Numbered from the stretch's first letter, positions 15,689 to 24,899 are shown. The stretch is 64,000 bases of DNA from Promineifilum sp. (GCA_020634335.1 JACKBY010000014.1:15601-79600), one strand, 5' to 3'. Notes: a model not told the origin generated them from the letters alone. A program made the numbers and translations.

Positions 15689-16567
15689 TCAGGCGTTGAC
15701 GATCTCTCCCCCGTTGACGTGGATCACCTGCCCGGTGATGTAGGACGAATCAGCGTTGGAGGCCAGGAACACGTAGGCGGGGGCCACTTCCTCCGGCTGG
15801 CCGGGTCGCCCCAGCGGCACGTCGGCCCCGAATTCGTCCACCTTGTCGGCGTCGAACGTGCTGGGGATGAGCGGCGTCCAGATGGGGCCGGGAGCCACGC
15901 CGTTGACGCGGATGCCCGTGCCGCGCTGGGCCAACTGCACGGCCAGCGAGCGGGTGAAGGCGACAATGGCCCCCTTGGTGGCCGAGTAATCGACCAGGTG
16001 GGGGCTGCCGCGATAGGCGGTGACGGACGTGGTGTTGATGATGGCGTCGCCCCGGCCCAGGTGCTCCAGGGCAGCGTGGGTCATGTAGTGATAGGCGAAG
16101 ATATTGGTGCGGAAGGTGCGCTCCCATTGCCCGGCGGAGATGTTTTCGTAACGCTCCGTGGGGTGTTGCTCGGCGGCGTTGTTGACCAGTACATTTAGCC
16201 CGCCCAGCTCGCGCGCCACGCGGCCGACGGCCGCGCGGCAAAACGACTCGTCGCCGGCGTCGCCGTCGATGAGGATGCAGCGCCGCCCCTCGGCCTTCAC
16301 TAACTTCTGGGTCTCCCGGGCGTCGTCGTGCTCGTCCAGATAGACGACGGCCACGTCGGCCCCCTCGCGGGCGAACAACAAGGCCACGGCGCGGCCGATG
16401 CCGCTGTCGCCGCCGGTGATGAGGGCGACCTTGCCCTCCAGCTTGCCCGCCGGATGGTACTCAGGCGCCTCGAACTCCGGCCGCGGCGTCATCTTCGTCT
16501 CGCGGCCCGGCTGTTTCTGCTGCGTCTGCGGGGGGATGTCCTTGGGGTTGGGTTGTTTTTCGGTCAT
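15689..16567 (-). CDS. SDR family oxidoreductase (general-stress YhdF/YghA type)
   Basis: A 292-residue NAD(P)-dependent dehydrogenase. A polar N-terminal extension of about 45 residues (PQTQQKQPG...) precedes the Rossmann fold, typical of the YhdF/YghA stress group. Motifs: cofactor loop TGGDSGIGRAVA, NNAAEQHP (the NNAG equivalent), catalytic Ser in TTSVTAYRG, YSATKGA (the YxxxK dyad), and APGPIWTPL after it. The C-terminus VNGGEIVNA closes a normal SDR core. ATG 16567 was taken as the start; a TTG 21 bases further upstream is also possible because GAGG lies unusually close to the ATG. The substrate is unknown. It has its own terminator. Confidence 0.9.
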   Translation of the reverse strand: MTEKQPNPKDIPPQTQQKQPGRETKMTPRPEFEAPEYHPAGKLEGKVALITGGDSGIGRAVALLFAREGADVAVVYLDEHDDARETQKLVKAEGRRCILIDGDAGDESFCRAAVGRVARELGGLNVLVNNAAEQHPTERYENISAGQWERTFRTNIFAYHYMTHAALEHLGRGDAIINTTSVTAYRGSPHLVDYSATKGAIVAFTRSLAVQLAQRGTGIRVNGVAPGPIWTPLIPSTFDADKVDEFGADVPLGRPGQPEEVAPAYVFLASNADSSYITGQVIHVNGGEIVNA

Positions 16568-16660
16568 GTCCTCTACTGTAAAGGACAAGACCGCGATAAG
16601 GGCGAAATACCCGTCGCTTGTCAGGGATTTCTAAGCAAACCGGCCTGGGGGCAAACGAAA

Positions 16661-16688
16661 GAGGCTCCCGGACCGTTCCGGGAGCCTC
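16661..16688 (-). terminator. Terminator of the immune-inhibitor-A-like gene
   Basis: Eleven-base stem GAGGCTCCCGG (16661-16671) and CCGGGAGCCTC (16678-16688), six-base loop. On the minus strand it is followed by TTTCGTTTGC. It begins 41 bases after the stop at 16729. Confidence 0.75.
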
Positions 16689-16728
16689 TCATCTGTTTCA
16701 GGCTAGATTAGCCCGTCGAACACACCGC

Positions 16729-18999
16729 TTACCGAACTTCCAGATGCATGTACGTGCCGGCCTGGCTGACGCCCATGATGCGGATCTTGGTGTTGGTGTG
16801 GGGGTTCATGACACCCGCCGTCGGGGTCTCCGGATTCCAGTACTGCATATTGTCATTGAACACGCGCACGGCGCGCTGGCCCGGATGGTTCGACGGTTGG
16901 CCGAAGTAGTGCAACGTCAGCCGATCCGTCCGCCAGATGCCGAACGTGGAGTCGTACGACTGGATGCGCGGCCGCCACGGATTGCCGTCAGCCCGCACCA
17001 TCGTGCGCGGATGCGCGTCAATGGGCAGGATCAGGCCGTGGCCGGGGTGCTGGCTGGTATCGTTGTCCGACTGCGAGCCATCCCAGTAGCTGATGAGCAG
17101 TCCGTCCTGATAGGAGAAGCGCTCGACCCAGTTCTGGAGATTGGCATCGTTCAGGAAGCCAAAGTTATACGGCCCGGTGCGCAGCGCGTCATCGAAGCCC
17201 CAATAGCGCCGGTATTCGGCCACGTAGGCATTGAAGTACGAAGCCGACTCCAGACCGTCCGTCACGCGGAAACCACTCTCCGGGTTAAAGGTCCAGCCCA
17301 TGTCGCTCTCCGCGCCGTCCACGGGGGAGCCGCTGACGTTGATCTCGTCGACCATGAAACCCGGTTCAACCGCGGCCACATCGGTCCAGTAGCGGAAGCC
17401 CAGCAGCGTCGGGCCGGAGTAAGCGGACAGGTCGGCCGTTAATTCGACCCATGCCCCGCCACTACTGCCGGTGATGCCGTTGCCGAAGTTCTGGCCGTTG
17501 GGGTTGGTGTCGGTCGACAGGTTCGTCTCGACCATGTCCCACGTCGCGCCGCCGTCGCTGGAGGCGACCAGGTAGGCGTAGTCCCAATCCACTTCGATCT
17601 GGTAGCGGACTTGCGCCGAAATGGAAGCCCCCGCCGGGAGATCGAATTCGCGATACATCCAGTGATCGAGATTGTTGCCCGAACCACTGTAGTAGAAGTA
17701 ATCGCCGGCATAGGCGTCGCCCAGGTCATTGACAACTTCCTTGTCCGGCAGCACGACGAAGAGGCCTTGCGGACGGCCGGTTGTCGTCTCGGCCGGGCCA
17801 AGGACGTGGCGTGACCGCTCGCCGGCGAAGGCTACATCATAGTCGAGCCAGCCGAGTTGGAACTTCTCCCACGCGCCCATGTGGGTGGGCTTGCGGCCGA
17901 GGTCCACCGTGCCGTCGTTGCCGTAGGAACCGGAGGACATCAGCGTCCAGAAGCCGGTCGAATTCTCGCCGCCGAACGTGTCATACAGGTCGGGCAGGCC
18001 CAAATCGTGGCCGAACTCGTGGGCGAAGACGCCGACCGCGCCGTTTTCCGGCTCGATGGTGTAGTCGCCGATCCAGTAATTGGAGTCGCCGACCTGGATG
18101 CCGCCCGCCGGGTTAAACGAGGGGCCGTCGACGCCAATCAGGTTGTAGAAAGCATACCAGCGATGGCTCCAGATGGCGTCCGTGCCAAAAGAGCCGCCGC
18201 CGGTCTCTTCGCCTTCGCCGGCGTGAACGGACTGGAAGTGGTCGATGTAGCCGTCGGGTTCGTCAAAATTGCCGTCGCCGTCGAAGTCATAGCGATCCCA
18301 CACGTCGAACTGGCTCAGGTAGGCGTTGATCTGCGCCTTCGACATGCCCTCGTCACGCATGCGCTGATACCAGTCGTTGACCGAATCTTCGACGAAATAC
18401 CATACGGTGGCGCAAACGCTGCTGCCGCAGGCATTGTTGCCATAGCGGGCCGTGTTATAGGGCACGCGTCCCCAGTCGGTCACATGGCCGTTCACGGCAT
18501 AGCGGCCGGACGACTGCTCGATATAGTAGTTGCGCATGGAGATCGCGCCGGGCGCTTCGGAGAACAACGTGTCGACGTAGTAGTCGCGGTTGAAGTCCGG
18601 CTCCCAGATCGTCGTGTTATCGACGTTGCGATCGGGTTCGGGGATTTCGTTGTGTCGCGGCCCTAGCGCCCCGCCATAGCTGGGATGCACGCGGTTGCCG
18701 AATTCAGCCAGGACGGTCCAGATCGTGTCTTCGTCTTCTCGCTCCAGCTCGACGTAGGTGCCCGGCCCCATGGCCATGACGCCATTCTGAACCTCGGCCC
18801 CCTGCAAGCGCTGCTGCAAGGCCATCTGCCGCAGGCCGCGCTGCTGCTTGCCCAACGGGTGACTCAGGTCGTCACCGTTGCCACCAAAACGCAACGTATC
18901 CGCCGGGCGCAGATCGTTGCCCTGCCCCAGGGTTATGGACGATACGCTCACCAATAAAATCACAGTCAACAGAAGGACCGCCAAGAGTTTGCGGTGCAT
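16729..18999 (-). CDS. Immune inhibitor A-like M6 metalloprotease
   Basis: A 756-residue secreted protease. The signal peptide is residues 1-27 (KLLAVLLLTVILLVSVSS). A prodomain-like segment follows to about residue 120. The catalytic domain has YYIEQSSGRYAVNGHVTDW, an Asp-rich calcium-like loop (RYDFDGDGNFDEPDGYIDH) and the zinc motif HEFGHDLGLPDLYD (about residue 335), followed by FWTLMSSGSY, the M6 Met-turn region. Downstream are beta-sandwich/MAM-like segments (DHWMYREFDLPAGASISAQV, VELTADLSAYSGPTLLGFRY). The length and order fit InhA proteins, which degrade host or environmental proteins outside the cell. The start has AGAGGAA upstream; the frame continues 11 codons further but without a signal. 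Confidence 0.9.
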   Translation of the reverse strand: MHRKLLAVLLLTVILLVSVSSITLGQGNDLRPADTLRFGGNGDDLSHPLGKQQRGLRQMALQQRLQGAEVQNGVMAMGPGTYVELEREDEDTIWTVLAEFGNRVHPSYGGALGPRHNEIPEPDRNVDNTTIWEPDFNRDYYVDTLFSEAPGAISMRNYYIEQSSGRYAVNGHVTDWGRVPYNTARYGNNACGSSVCATVWYFVEDSVNDWYQRMRDEGMSKAQINAYLSQFDVWDRYDFDGDGNFDEPDGYIDHFQSVHAGEGEETGGGSFGTDAIWSHRWYAFYNLIGVDGPSFNPAGGIQVGDSNYWIGDYTIEPENGAVGVFAHEFGHDLGLPDLYDTFGGENSTGFWTLMSSGSYGNDGTVDLGRKPTHMGAWEKFQLGWLDYDVAFAGERSRHVLGPAETTTGRPQGLFVVLPDKEVVNDLGDAYAGDYFYYSGSGNNLDHWMYREFDLPAGASISAQVRYQIEVDWDYAYLVASSDGGATWDMVETNLSTDTNPNGQNFGNGITGSSGGAWVELTADLSAYSGPTLLGFRYWTDVAAVEPGFMVDEINVSGSPVDGAESDMGWTFNPESGFRVTDGLESASYFNAYVAEYRRYWGFDDALRTGPYNFGFLNDANLQNWVERFSYQDGLLISYWDGSQSDNDTSQHPGHGLILPIDAHPRTMVRADGNPWRPRIQSYDSTFGIWRTDRLTLHYFGQPSNHPGQRAVRVFNDNMQYWNPETPTAGVMNPHTNTKIRIMGVSQAGTYMHLEVR

Positions 19000-19417
19000 A
19001 GTCTTATTTCCTCTTTGTCTTCGCTCGATCAACCAATTTATTGGGGATTCGATCCCCTCTGGCCCCCACCTGCAAGGTTAGCAATATGGTCAACTTTTCC
19101 GCAATAAGCACCTCCTGGGCGAGCAGACTGGAGCCGGCCGTAGAACCGCTCTCGCGCCCTTCACCGAGCATGAGTTGATGGGATGATTTTCCGCCGATAA
19201 TTTCCGCGGACCCACAACCTGACCTCACCAAAGTCTGGTGCTGTCATCTTATTCAGGTTGTCGTTATTTCTGCTTGGCCCACACGCATTCACGTGGGGTC
19301 AGTTTTGACGAACTTCATATGAGACGTGGTCAGGTTGGCAGCAACCGGAAACAAGCATAGTTTAACGATACGCTCATCTGCCGTCAAGTTTGTGAAAAAA
19401 GTATTTTGCGTGCGAAA
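19000..19417. other. 418-bp gap upstream of the immune-inhibitor-A-like gene
   Basis: Contains the upstream region of the M6 protease gene. Several AT-rich patches (19010-19045, 19260-19275, 19340-19405) could carry promoter elements, but no hexamer pair is convincing. No repeat element of the types found elsewhere and no credible small gene was seen. Confidence 0.4.
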
Positions 19418-19813
19418 TCAGCCGGACAGCCAGAAGGCAACCATCAGCGCCAGCGCCAGCAGGGCCATCACCCAGTAGACCGGGTTACTCAACCCGGCGC
19501 GCACGGCCGCCACCGGGGAATCGAGCGCCGCGCCACCCTGCCCGCCCTCCTGCAGCGCGCGCCGCAAGCTGAAGGCGCTCGGCTCCACCAGCGTGCGGCC
19601 GTCGGCGAAGACCAGCGTCGGCACGCTCTCGTAGCCGCCGGTGATCTCCCGCAGCCGGGCGGCCGCCTCGCGATCTTCGCGGATATCGACATAATCATAG
19701 GCCACCCCGGCCGCGTCCAGGAGTTGCCGCACCGGCGGCACGCCGGGGCAGAAGGGGCGTCCGTAGACCAGCAAAGTCGCCTGAGGGTTCGAGGGTTGTT
19801 TGACTTCTTCCAT
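19418..19813 (-). CDS. Glutaredoxin-like protein with C-terminal membrane anchor
   Basis: A 131-residue protein. The N-terminal domain (about 12-90) is a glutaredoxin-type thioredoxin fold: LLVYGRPFCPGVPPVRQLLD has a single active-site Cys (CPGV, i.e. monothiol), DYVDIREDREAAARLREITG follows, and the cis-proline region reads YESVPTLVF, then DGRTLVEPS. The C-terminus (about 110-130, PVYWVMALLALALMVAFWLSG) is one transmembrane helix, so the thiol domain probably faces the cytoplasm at the membrane. ATG 19813 has AGAGG upstream. Membrane-tethered glutaredoxins are often of unknown function; a redox or iron-sulfur role is inference. Confidence 0.75.
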   Translation of the reverse strand: MEEVKQPSNPQATLLVYGRPFCPGVPPVRQLLDAAGVAYDYVDIREDREAAARLREITGGYESVPTLVFADGRTLVEPSAFSLRRALQEGGQGGAALDSPVAAVRAGLSNPVYWVMALLALALMVAFWLSG

Positions 19814-19973
19814 TTCTATCGCCTCTGGGCAAACTGCACCCACTGCTCGCTGACCACGACGTACCGCTCCGGCAGTATTGATGCGAATAACTGACAGGTC
19901 TGTATGCCTCGCGGAATGGCAATCCTGTTAGCGGGCCATATCGACACTGCACTTATCGTAGCATAAATCGACA

Positions 19974-20807
19974 TCAATTGGAATCGGTGGCGCCCACTTC
20001 CCACGCTTCCACGTGCTCGACGCTCTCCCCCGGCGACAGGCGCACCAGCGGCCCCAGCGTCTCCAGTTCGAGGTGGCGGTCGTTGGTGTACACTTCGGCG
20101 TTGCAGCCGAAATCGACGTGGCGCTGCGCCGGCCGCGGCGTCCAGCGCTTGGTGAAGGTGACGCCTCCGTAGCGATAGGCCAACCAACCAGCGTGATTGA
20201 GGTAGCCCAGCTTGAACGGCCGGGCGATGGGCTGGGTGACGATCTCGATGGCCTCTTCGCCCGGCCGGAAGCGCGGGTCGTCCCACCGGCTGTAGGGCCA
20301 CAGGGCAAACAGCCGGTCGGGCAGCAGTCCCTCGTCGCCGGCCGGGCCTGTCGTCGGCAGCAGGGCCGTGCCCCCCAGCCGCAATTGCGTGATGGCCCAC
20401 GGCGCGAGCTCCACCGGCCACAGGCCTGTGTTGGTCAGCCGGTGTATCAGGTGAACTCTGGCCGCGTCCCGGCTCATCGTGATTGTCAGTTCCTTGCGAA
20501 TACCGGTGATCGGCTCATCGCGGGCGAGGCTCACCTCGTTCGCGGCGGTGGCTACACGCAAATTGCCTTCATCGGGTACGTAGGTGCGGGCGGCCGCTTC
20601 CGGCGCGTGCCACAGGCGATGGCCGCCCCACAGCCGGTAGCGGCCATAGGGCGTCGGCAAGTCATAGTCCGGCGTCTCGGCCAGCAGATTCTCGCCCAGC
20701 GCCTTGGGGATGAGCCGGACGATGCGCGGCCCGGCCTCGGTCAGATAGTCCAGGATGAGGGAGTCGTTTTCGAGGCGGGCGGCGGGTTGGTCGTGGTAGT
20801 CGGGCAT
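19974..20807 (-). CDS. Aldose-mutarotase-like (DUF4380-type) protein
   Basis: A 277-residue protein with the all-beta pattern of the galactose-mutarotase fold: LENDSLILDYLTEAGPRIVR near the start, YGRYRLWGGHRLWHAPE, KELTITMSRDAARVHLIHRL, NTGLWPVELAPWAITQL and FKLGYLNHAGWLAYRYGGVTF. These features resemble DUF4380 / aldose 1-epimerase-like proteins, which bind sugars and can interconvert anomers. It is the last gene of the long sugar cluster, which fits a sugar-binding or mutarotase role. ATG 20807 was preferred to a TTG four codons upstream; neither has a strong ribosome site. The preceding gap is filled with heptamer repeats. Confidence 0.65.
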   Translation of the reverse strand: MPDYHDQPAARLENDSLILDYLTEAGPRIVRLIPKALGENLLAETPDYDLPTPYGRYRLWGGHRLWHAPEAAARTYVPDEGNLRVATAANEVSLARDEPITGIRKELTITMSRDAARVHLIHRLTNTGLWPVELAPWAITQLRLGGTALLPTTGPAGDEGLLPDRLFALWPYSRWDDPRFRPGEEAIEIVTQPIARPFKLGYLNHAGWLAYRYGGVTFTKRWTPRPAQRHVDFGCNAEVYTNDRHLELETLGPLVRLSPGESVEHVEAWEVGATDSN

Positions 20808-20819
20808 GAAAAGGACCAA

Positions 20820-20970
20820 TTAGGAATGACGAGTGACGGGTGACGGGTGGCGGGTGACGAATTGGGAGTGCCTTTTCATTCGTCATTCGCTAATCGTCGC
20901 TATTCAGGGGATCGAGACTCGTCACTCATCATTCATCATTCATCATTCGTCATTCATCATTCGTCATTCA
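20820..20970. repeat. Heptamer-repeat hairpin element
   Basis: The left part has tandem units such as TGACGAG TGACGGG TGACGGG TGGCGGG TGACGAA. The right part has ACTCGTC/ATTCATC/ATTCGTC units, complementary to the left ones. Together they fill the whole gap between two genes of the sugar cluster. This is the largest copy of the family. Confidence 0.75.
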
Positions 20971-20971
20971 A

Positions 20972-22303
20972 TTAAAGCTCCTCCACCGCAATCCCGAACA
21001 CCCGCATCGCCAAGCGCATATCGACCAGGTTATGGCCGGTGGTGACCAGATAGTGGTGGGACGTCGCCTTGCGCACCAGCCGGTGACCGTCAGGGATGTG
21101 GATGACGCCGCCGTTGAGGCAGTCGGAGCCGGGGAACTGGGCGTAGCCCGCCAGCGTGCCCTCCACGGCCGTCAGCGCGCCCATGGACGGGTGCAGCTTC
21201 GCCAGCGTCACCGGGCCTTCGGGCAGCCGGGCGTCCACAGCGTGGGCGTTCTCGTCCACAATCGCCAGCACCTTCGGCCGCGCCGTCCACTCCGTGCCGA
21301 AACTGGGCGGCAGCAGGCCGAAGTAGCCGCAATGAGCCACCAGGACGTAGTTCTCCGGGTTGGTGTCGGCGTAGGCGCTGACGTCGGGGAAGTGGGGGAT
21401 GCGCTCATGCTTGAGCGCGGGGCCGGACATGAGGAACGGGTAGAGATTGGTCATCATGATCGGCACGTCGAGCGACTTGTTGAGCACATACTGGGTCGCC
21501 ATCGACAGCGTGTCGGCCTCGCAGCCCCAGATGAGCCGCCCTTCCTCGTAGAGCATCATCCACGCGAGGCAGGGAGTCGTGTCGCTGAAGTGGGACTCGT
21601 TGAGGCAATTGATGCCCGCGCTGACGATAGCCGGGTCGGCGGCCAGGTCGTCGCGCAGGGCCAGATAGATCTTCACCGCGCTCAGCAGCGCCCGCTCCGG
21701 CAGGGCCACCGGCCAGCGCCAGCGCTGCCACTCGGCCGCGGCGGTGGCGTCGGGGATGGCCCGCGCGCGCGCGCCGAACTCGCGGAAGCTCTTCTTGAGG
21801 ATGGTGATGCCGAAGCGGTCGAACAGCCGTTGGGCCGCCTCGTCTTCCCACCAGTAGAAGCGCTTGAAGATCGACGCCTGGAAGCCCTCGCCGGGGTTGT
21901 CCTGATAAACGAGGAACTTGCGCCCGCGCAGGTCGCGGCGCACGGCCGACGCCCGGCACAGCATCCGCGTCTGCGCCAGCGTGTAGGGCGCAAAGGTGCT
22001 CACGCCCTCCCCCTCCAGATAGGCGACGATCTCCCAGTCCCACATATTCAGCGTGCCGAACTCGGACGTGACGACGAGGATGGGCACGTCGATGGCCCGG
22101 AAGTCGGCCACACGGCGGTAGGCCTCGCCCAGCATTTGCGGGAAGACCACAGCGTCGGCCTCGGCCGGCAGCGCCGCCCCCAGCGCCACCGGCGGCAAAA
22201 ACTCGGCGTCGTCAACCAGCAGTTCCCCCAACCGCGCCAGTTGCTCGTCGAACCCCTCGTCTCGCCCCGGGTCGAAGTAAATGGGAACCAGTCTTGCTTT
22301 CAT
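20972..22303 (-). CDS. L-fucose/L-arabinose isomerase-like protein
   Basis: A 443-residue soluble protein. An alpha/beta N-terminal half begins KARLVPIYFDPGRDEGFDEQ and contains ADAVVFPQMLGEAYRR and VPILVVTSEFGTLNMWDWEI. A second half contains INCLNESHFSDTTPCLAWMM, YEEGRLIWGCEADTLSMATQ and, near the end, HHYLVTTGHNLVDMRLAMRV. The overall pattern (N-terminal domain handling a ligand, then a Glu- and Asp-containing central domain, then a C-terminal barrel with His) resembles FucI/AraA-type ketol isomerases; the assignment is tentative. Position inside the sugar cluster supports a role in isomerising a monosaccharide. A strong ribosome site GGAGG precedes the ATG. Confidence 0.6.
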   Translation of the reverse strand: MKARLVPIYFDPGRDEGFDEQLARLGELLVDDAEFLPPVALGAALPAEADAVVFPQMLGEAYRRVADFRAIDVPILVVTSEFGTLNMWDWEIVAYLEGEGVSTFAPYTLAQTRMLCRASAVRRDLRGRKFLVYQDNPGEGFQASIFKRFYWWEDEAAQRLFDRFGITILKKSFREFGARARAIPDATAAAEWQRWRWPVALPERALLSAVKIYLALRDDLAADPAIVSAGINCLNESHFSDTTPCLAWMMLYEEGRLIWGCEADTLSMATQYVLNKSLDVPIMMTNLYPFLMSGPALKHERIPHFPDVSAYADTNPENYVLVAHCGYFGLLPPSFGTEWTARPKVLAIVDENAHAVDARLPEGPVTLAKLHPSMGALTAVEGTLAGYAQFPGSDCLNGGVIHIPDGHRLVRKATSHHYLVTTGHNLVDMRLAMRVFGIAVEEL

Positions 22304-22319
22304 GTTACCTCCGTATTAG

Positions 22320-22530
22320 TTGAAGGGGAGAAAGGGTGATGCGATTCGTCATGATTTGTCTGTACCGTGGAGGAGAAAGGTATCGGGATGATTGATCATG
22401 ATTTGGTCGCTTCAAAAATTCCTATCGCCGCCTCTAACGCCATACGATAAACTTCCAAATCGCGATGCGTCCATATCGCCTTTTCCCTATCCTCCACAAC
22501 CTTTTTCTCCCCTTCCCCCTCTCCCTATCT
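22320..22530. repeat. GA/CT-rich inverted heptamer-type element
   Basis: Left arm GAAGGGGAGAAAGGGTGATG (22322-22341) and a second purine tract near 22371-22386 face a long pyrimidine tract (TTTTCCCTATCCTCC ... CTTTTTCTCCCCTTCCCCCT, 22481-22530). It is a purine/pyrimidine variant of the hairpins in the other gaps and reaches the stop codon of the shikimate-dehydrogenase-like gene. Confidence 0.5.
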
Positions 22531-23475
22531 CACACCTGCCGCCGCGCGCTCCAGGGCGGCGAACACCTCCGGCGTCAGGTCCACATGGAGTACCTGGGCC
22601 ACCACCTGCGACCAGCCGTGGACGAAATAGATCCAGCCGTCCTCTACACGAACATCGCGACTATCCACCTGTCGCAGTGCCTGGTGCATGAAGTCCAGTT
22701 CGCCGCGATAGTTGAACTCCCAGGCGATGCCGTGGCGCGGGAACAGCCCAGCGTCGGTGAGAGGCGAGCCGGGCGAATCCTTGCCCATGCCCGTGGCGTT
22801 GATGACGATACTGTGGTCAGGGAGCGCGGCCATCAGCCGGTCGTTCTCGGCCGGGTCGTCGTTGCAGACGTACACCACGTCGATGTCCGTGCCCACTTGC
22901 CCCACCATCTCGCGCATGTGATCGAGGCGGCCCTGTGTGCGATTGACGACGACGAAGCGCGCCGGCCGGTCGGCCGCGTCGGGCTTGTTGATGAGGTGCA
23001 GCAGCGTGGCGACAGCCGACCCGCCCGCGCCCAGGCACAGCACGTGGCCGCCGGTGCGGCCGAAATAGCCGTCGCCGATGATCGCCTCCAGGCTCAGCCC
23101 GGCGGTAATAGGGTCCTTGGCGTGCCCCTCCAGGCGACCGTCGCGCTTGGAGATCGACGACAATTCGCCGGTGATTTGCGAATATGGATCGAAATAATCG
23201 AACATGTCGCGCGCAGCGTTATAGAGGTCGATTTTGTGCGTGGTCACCAGCGCGCCCAGGCTGAGGGGATCATACTTGATCTGGGCCACGCTGGCCCGGT
23301 ACGCGGCCGGGTCGTCGTGCATGGGGTGGTCGATGCCGCGCAGCACGACTTCCGGCCGGCCCAGCACTTCCATCCACAGGGGAAAGACTTTGTTGATCGA
23401 CGACTTGCCCGTCGTCACGCCGATGAAATACATCGTCGGCTGGGGTTGAGTAATGATTGGATATTGTTGAGTCAT
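22525..23475 (-). CDS. Shikimate dehydrogenase-like protein
   Basis: A 316-residue protein with the two-domain AroE/YdiB layout. In the substrate domain, MYFIGVTTGKSSINKVFPLW replaces the usual SxSxxxHN motif, and GALVTTHKIDLY holds the catalytic Lys (normally VTxPHK). The NADP domain has LCLGAGGSAVATLLHL and later NATGMGKDSPGSP, typical of the family. A final helix carries WIYFVHGWSQVVAQ. The altered shikimate-binding motif and the position in a sugar operon argue for a different hydroxy/keto substrate, such as a cyclitol or keto sugar acid. No strong ribosome site is visible; a second ATG at residue 15 is possible. Confidence 0.8.
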   Translation of the reverse strand: MTQQYPIITQPQPTMYFIGVTTGKSSINKVFPLWMEVLGRPEVVLRGIDHPMHDDPAAYRASVAQIKYDPLSLGALVTTHKIDLYNAARDMFDYFDPYSQITGELSSISKRDGRLEGHAKDPITAGLSLEAIIGDGYFGRTGGHVLCLGAGGSAVATLLHLINKPDAADRPARFVVVNRTQGRLDHMREMVGQVGTDIDVVYVCNDDPAENDRLMAALPDHSIVINATGMGKDSPGSPLTDAGLFPRHGIAWEFNYRGELDFMHQALRQVDSRDVRVEDGWIYFVHGWSQVVAQVLHVDLTPEVFAALERAAAGVR

Positions 23476-23495
23476 ATTTTTTTCAATTTCGGGTT

Positions 23496-23551
23496 ACGAA
23501 TGACGATTGCAGAACGGTTCTCTTCACTCGTCATTCGTCATTCGTAATTTC
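23496..23551. repeat. Heptamer-repeat hairpin element
   Basis: Left units TTACGAA TGACGAT; right units CTCGTCA TTCGTCA TTCGTAA. The right arm runs into the 3' end of the aldolase gene and encodes its last residues (RMTNDE). Confidence 0.7.
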
Positions 23552-24180
23552 TTGACCGCCGCGGCAAAGCGCGCCGCCACGGCCGTGATCTCGTCGAATC
23601 GCCCCGCACGGGCCAGCTTGGCCGGAGAGAGTTGGCTCCCCGCGCCGACGGCCCACACCCCCGCCCGGAACCAGTCGGACAGATTATGCTCGTCCACACC
23701 GCCGGTGGGCATGATCTTGATGTCGGGAAACGGGCCGTGCAGCGCCTTTACGTAGTCCGGCCCCACGGCCGAGCCGGGGAACAGCTTCACCACATCGGAG
23801 CCGAGCTGGTGGGCGTGCCAGACTTCCGTCGGCGTCAGCGCGCCGATCATCACGGGCAGCCCTGTGGCGACCATCGCCCGGCCGAGCGCCTCATCGGTGA
23901 TGGGGCTGACCAGGTAGCGCGCCCCGGCGGCCTGCGCCTCGGCGGCCTGCACCGGGTCGGTCAGCGTGCCCATGCCCAGCAAAATGCCGTCGCCAAATGT
24001 CCGGTCGAGCGCTTCTACGACCTCGATCGCGTGGGGCGTGGTATAGGTGATCTCGATGCCGCAGATGCCCCCCGCCACCAGCGCTTCCACCATGCGCACC
24101 GTCAGCTCCGGCGACGGCCCGCGAATGACGGCGACGATGCCGAGATCATGCAAACGGTTCAGCGTTGTCTCTTTACTCAT
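23524..24180 (-). CDS. eda: KDPG/KDPGal aldolase (Eda family)
   Basis: A 218-residue class I aldolase that splits 2-keto-3-deoxy-6-phospho-sugar acids into pyruvate and glyceraldehyde 3-phosphate. The family motifs are clear: GIVAVIRGPSPE at the start, GICGIEITYTTP with the catalytic Glu, LLGMGTLTDPVQA, and DVVKLFPGSAVGPDYVKALH with the Schiff-base Lys and phosphate loop, followed by PTGGVDEHNLSDWF. The ATG at 24180 follows GGGGAAG. The last six residues (RMTNDE) come from the heptamer repeat and are not family sequence. It supplies the pyruvate-forming step expected in an Entner-Doudoroff-like branch of the cluster. Confidence 0.9.
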   Translation of the reverse strand: MSKETTLNRLHDLGIVAVIRGPSPELTVRMVEALVAGGICGIEITYTTPHAIEVVEALDRTFGDGILLGMGTLTDPVQAAEAQAAGARYLVSPITDEALGRAMVATGLPVMIGALTPTEVWHAHQLGSDVVKLFPGSAVGPDYVKALHGPFPDIKIMPTGGVDEHNLSDWFRAGVWAVGAGSQLSPAKLARAGRFDEITAVAARFAAAVKKLRMTNDE

Positions 24181-24212
24181 AGTGACTTCCCCTAGTGACT
24201 TCCCCGTCGTCC

Positions 24213-24772
24213 TCATTCCGCCGGTTTCGGCCGCGGGATCGGCGTAACGGTGGTGGTATGGTCCATAAACTTCCAACCGCTCAGATCGGGCGGCTCAATC
24301 CCTTGCTGTGTCAGGATGGTCATGATCTGAGCGCGATGCTCCGTGGCATGATTGATGACCTGCGTCAGGAACATCCCGGCCGGATCGGCCAGACGAGATT
24401 CTCATCCTCGTCGTCGTCCGAGTAGCCGACGTCCGACGGCGCAACACCGGCCGCGTAAGCGATCAATCCCTCGCCGGCAGCGCGCCTGCTCCTGTATCTC
24501 GACCATGTTCGTCGCCCGATCCAATCGCAGCCGCGTCTCCGGCGGCCGTCCGGTTAGAATGCCCAGGTAAGATTGCTCGGCGCGGGCGATGTGGTGCAAC
24601 GTGTCGAAGATGGAGCCATACGTCCTGGTCATCGTGACCGCCGATTGGGCGGTGTCGAGGGCGGCGCAGGCGTCGATCAGCCGTAGATTGGCCCACAGGT
24701 TGTGCCGGAAGAGGACGACGAGCGGGTGTCGCCTGCGGCGGGTTTAATCTGAGAGATTGAATCGTGATCCAT
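24213..24772 (-). pseudogene. DinB-family gene broken by frameshifts
   Basis: A DinB-like four-helix metalloenzyme gene can be traced across three frames. It starts at ATG 24772 (GGAGAACGAT before it) with MDHDSIS. It then continues as NLWANLRLIDACAALDTAQS and SIFDTLHHIARAEQSYLG (His of the metal site), then EGLIAYAAGV, then NHATEHRAQIMTILTQQG with the second metal His, ending in PRPKPAE. At least three single-base shifts are needed. For example, the expected AR-AAGEG reading is lost by one missing base near 24480. Motifs are otherwise intact, so the breaks look recent or are sequence errors. Confidence 0.7.
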
Positions 24773-24788
24773 ATCGTTCTCCAATTTC

Positions 24789-24880
24789 AGTATCCAGTAG
24801 GCCATTCAGTCAGTCAGTAAGGTAGCGTATAGTGACTGAATACTGCCGCGCTGAATACCGATCACTGCACACCGCCCTAC
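24789..24880. repeat. CAGT-type short-unit inverted element
   Basis: CAGTATCCAGTAGGC and CAGTCAGTCAGTAAGG on one side, GTGACTGAATACTG and complementary units on the other. It resembles the GTCAGTGA hairpin at 33478 and lies in the gap between the PGDH-like and DinB genes. Confidence 0.5.
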
Positions 24881-24899
24881 AATACATTACATTCTGCTC

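Noticed and set aside
16618..23547. Long open frames opposite the M6 protease, FucI-like and shikimate-dehydrogenase-like genes on the plus strand (for example at 16618-17442, 21032-22339 and 22465-23547)
   Set aside because: They are mirror frames of high-GC coding sequence with Arg/Pro/Gly/His-rich composition, no ribosome sites and no family motifs.
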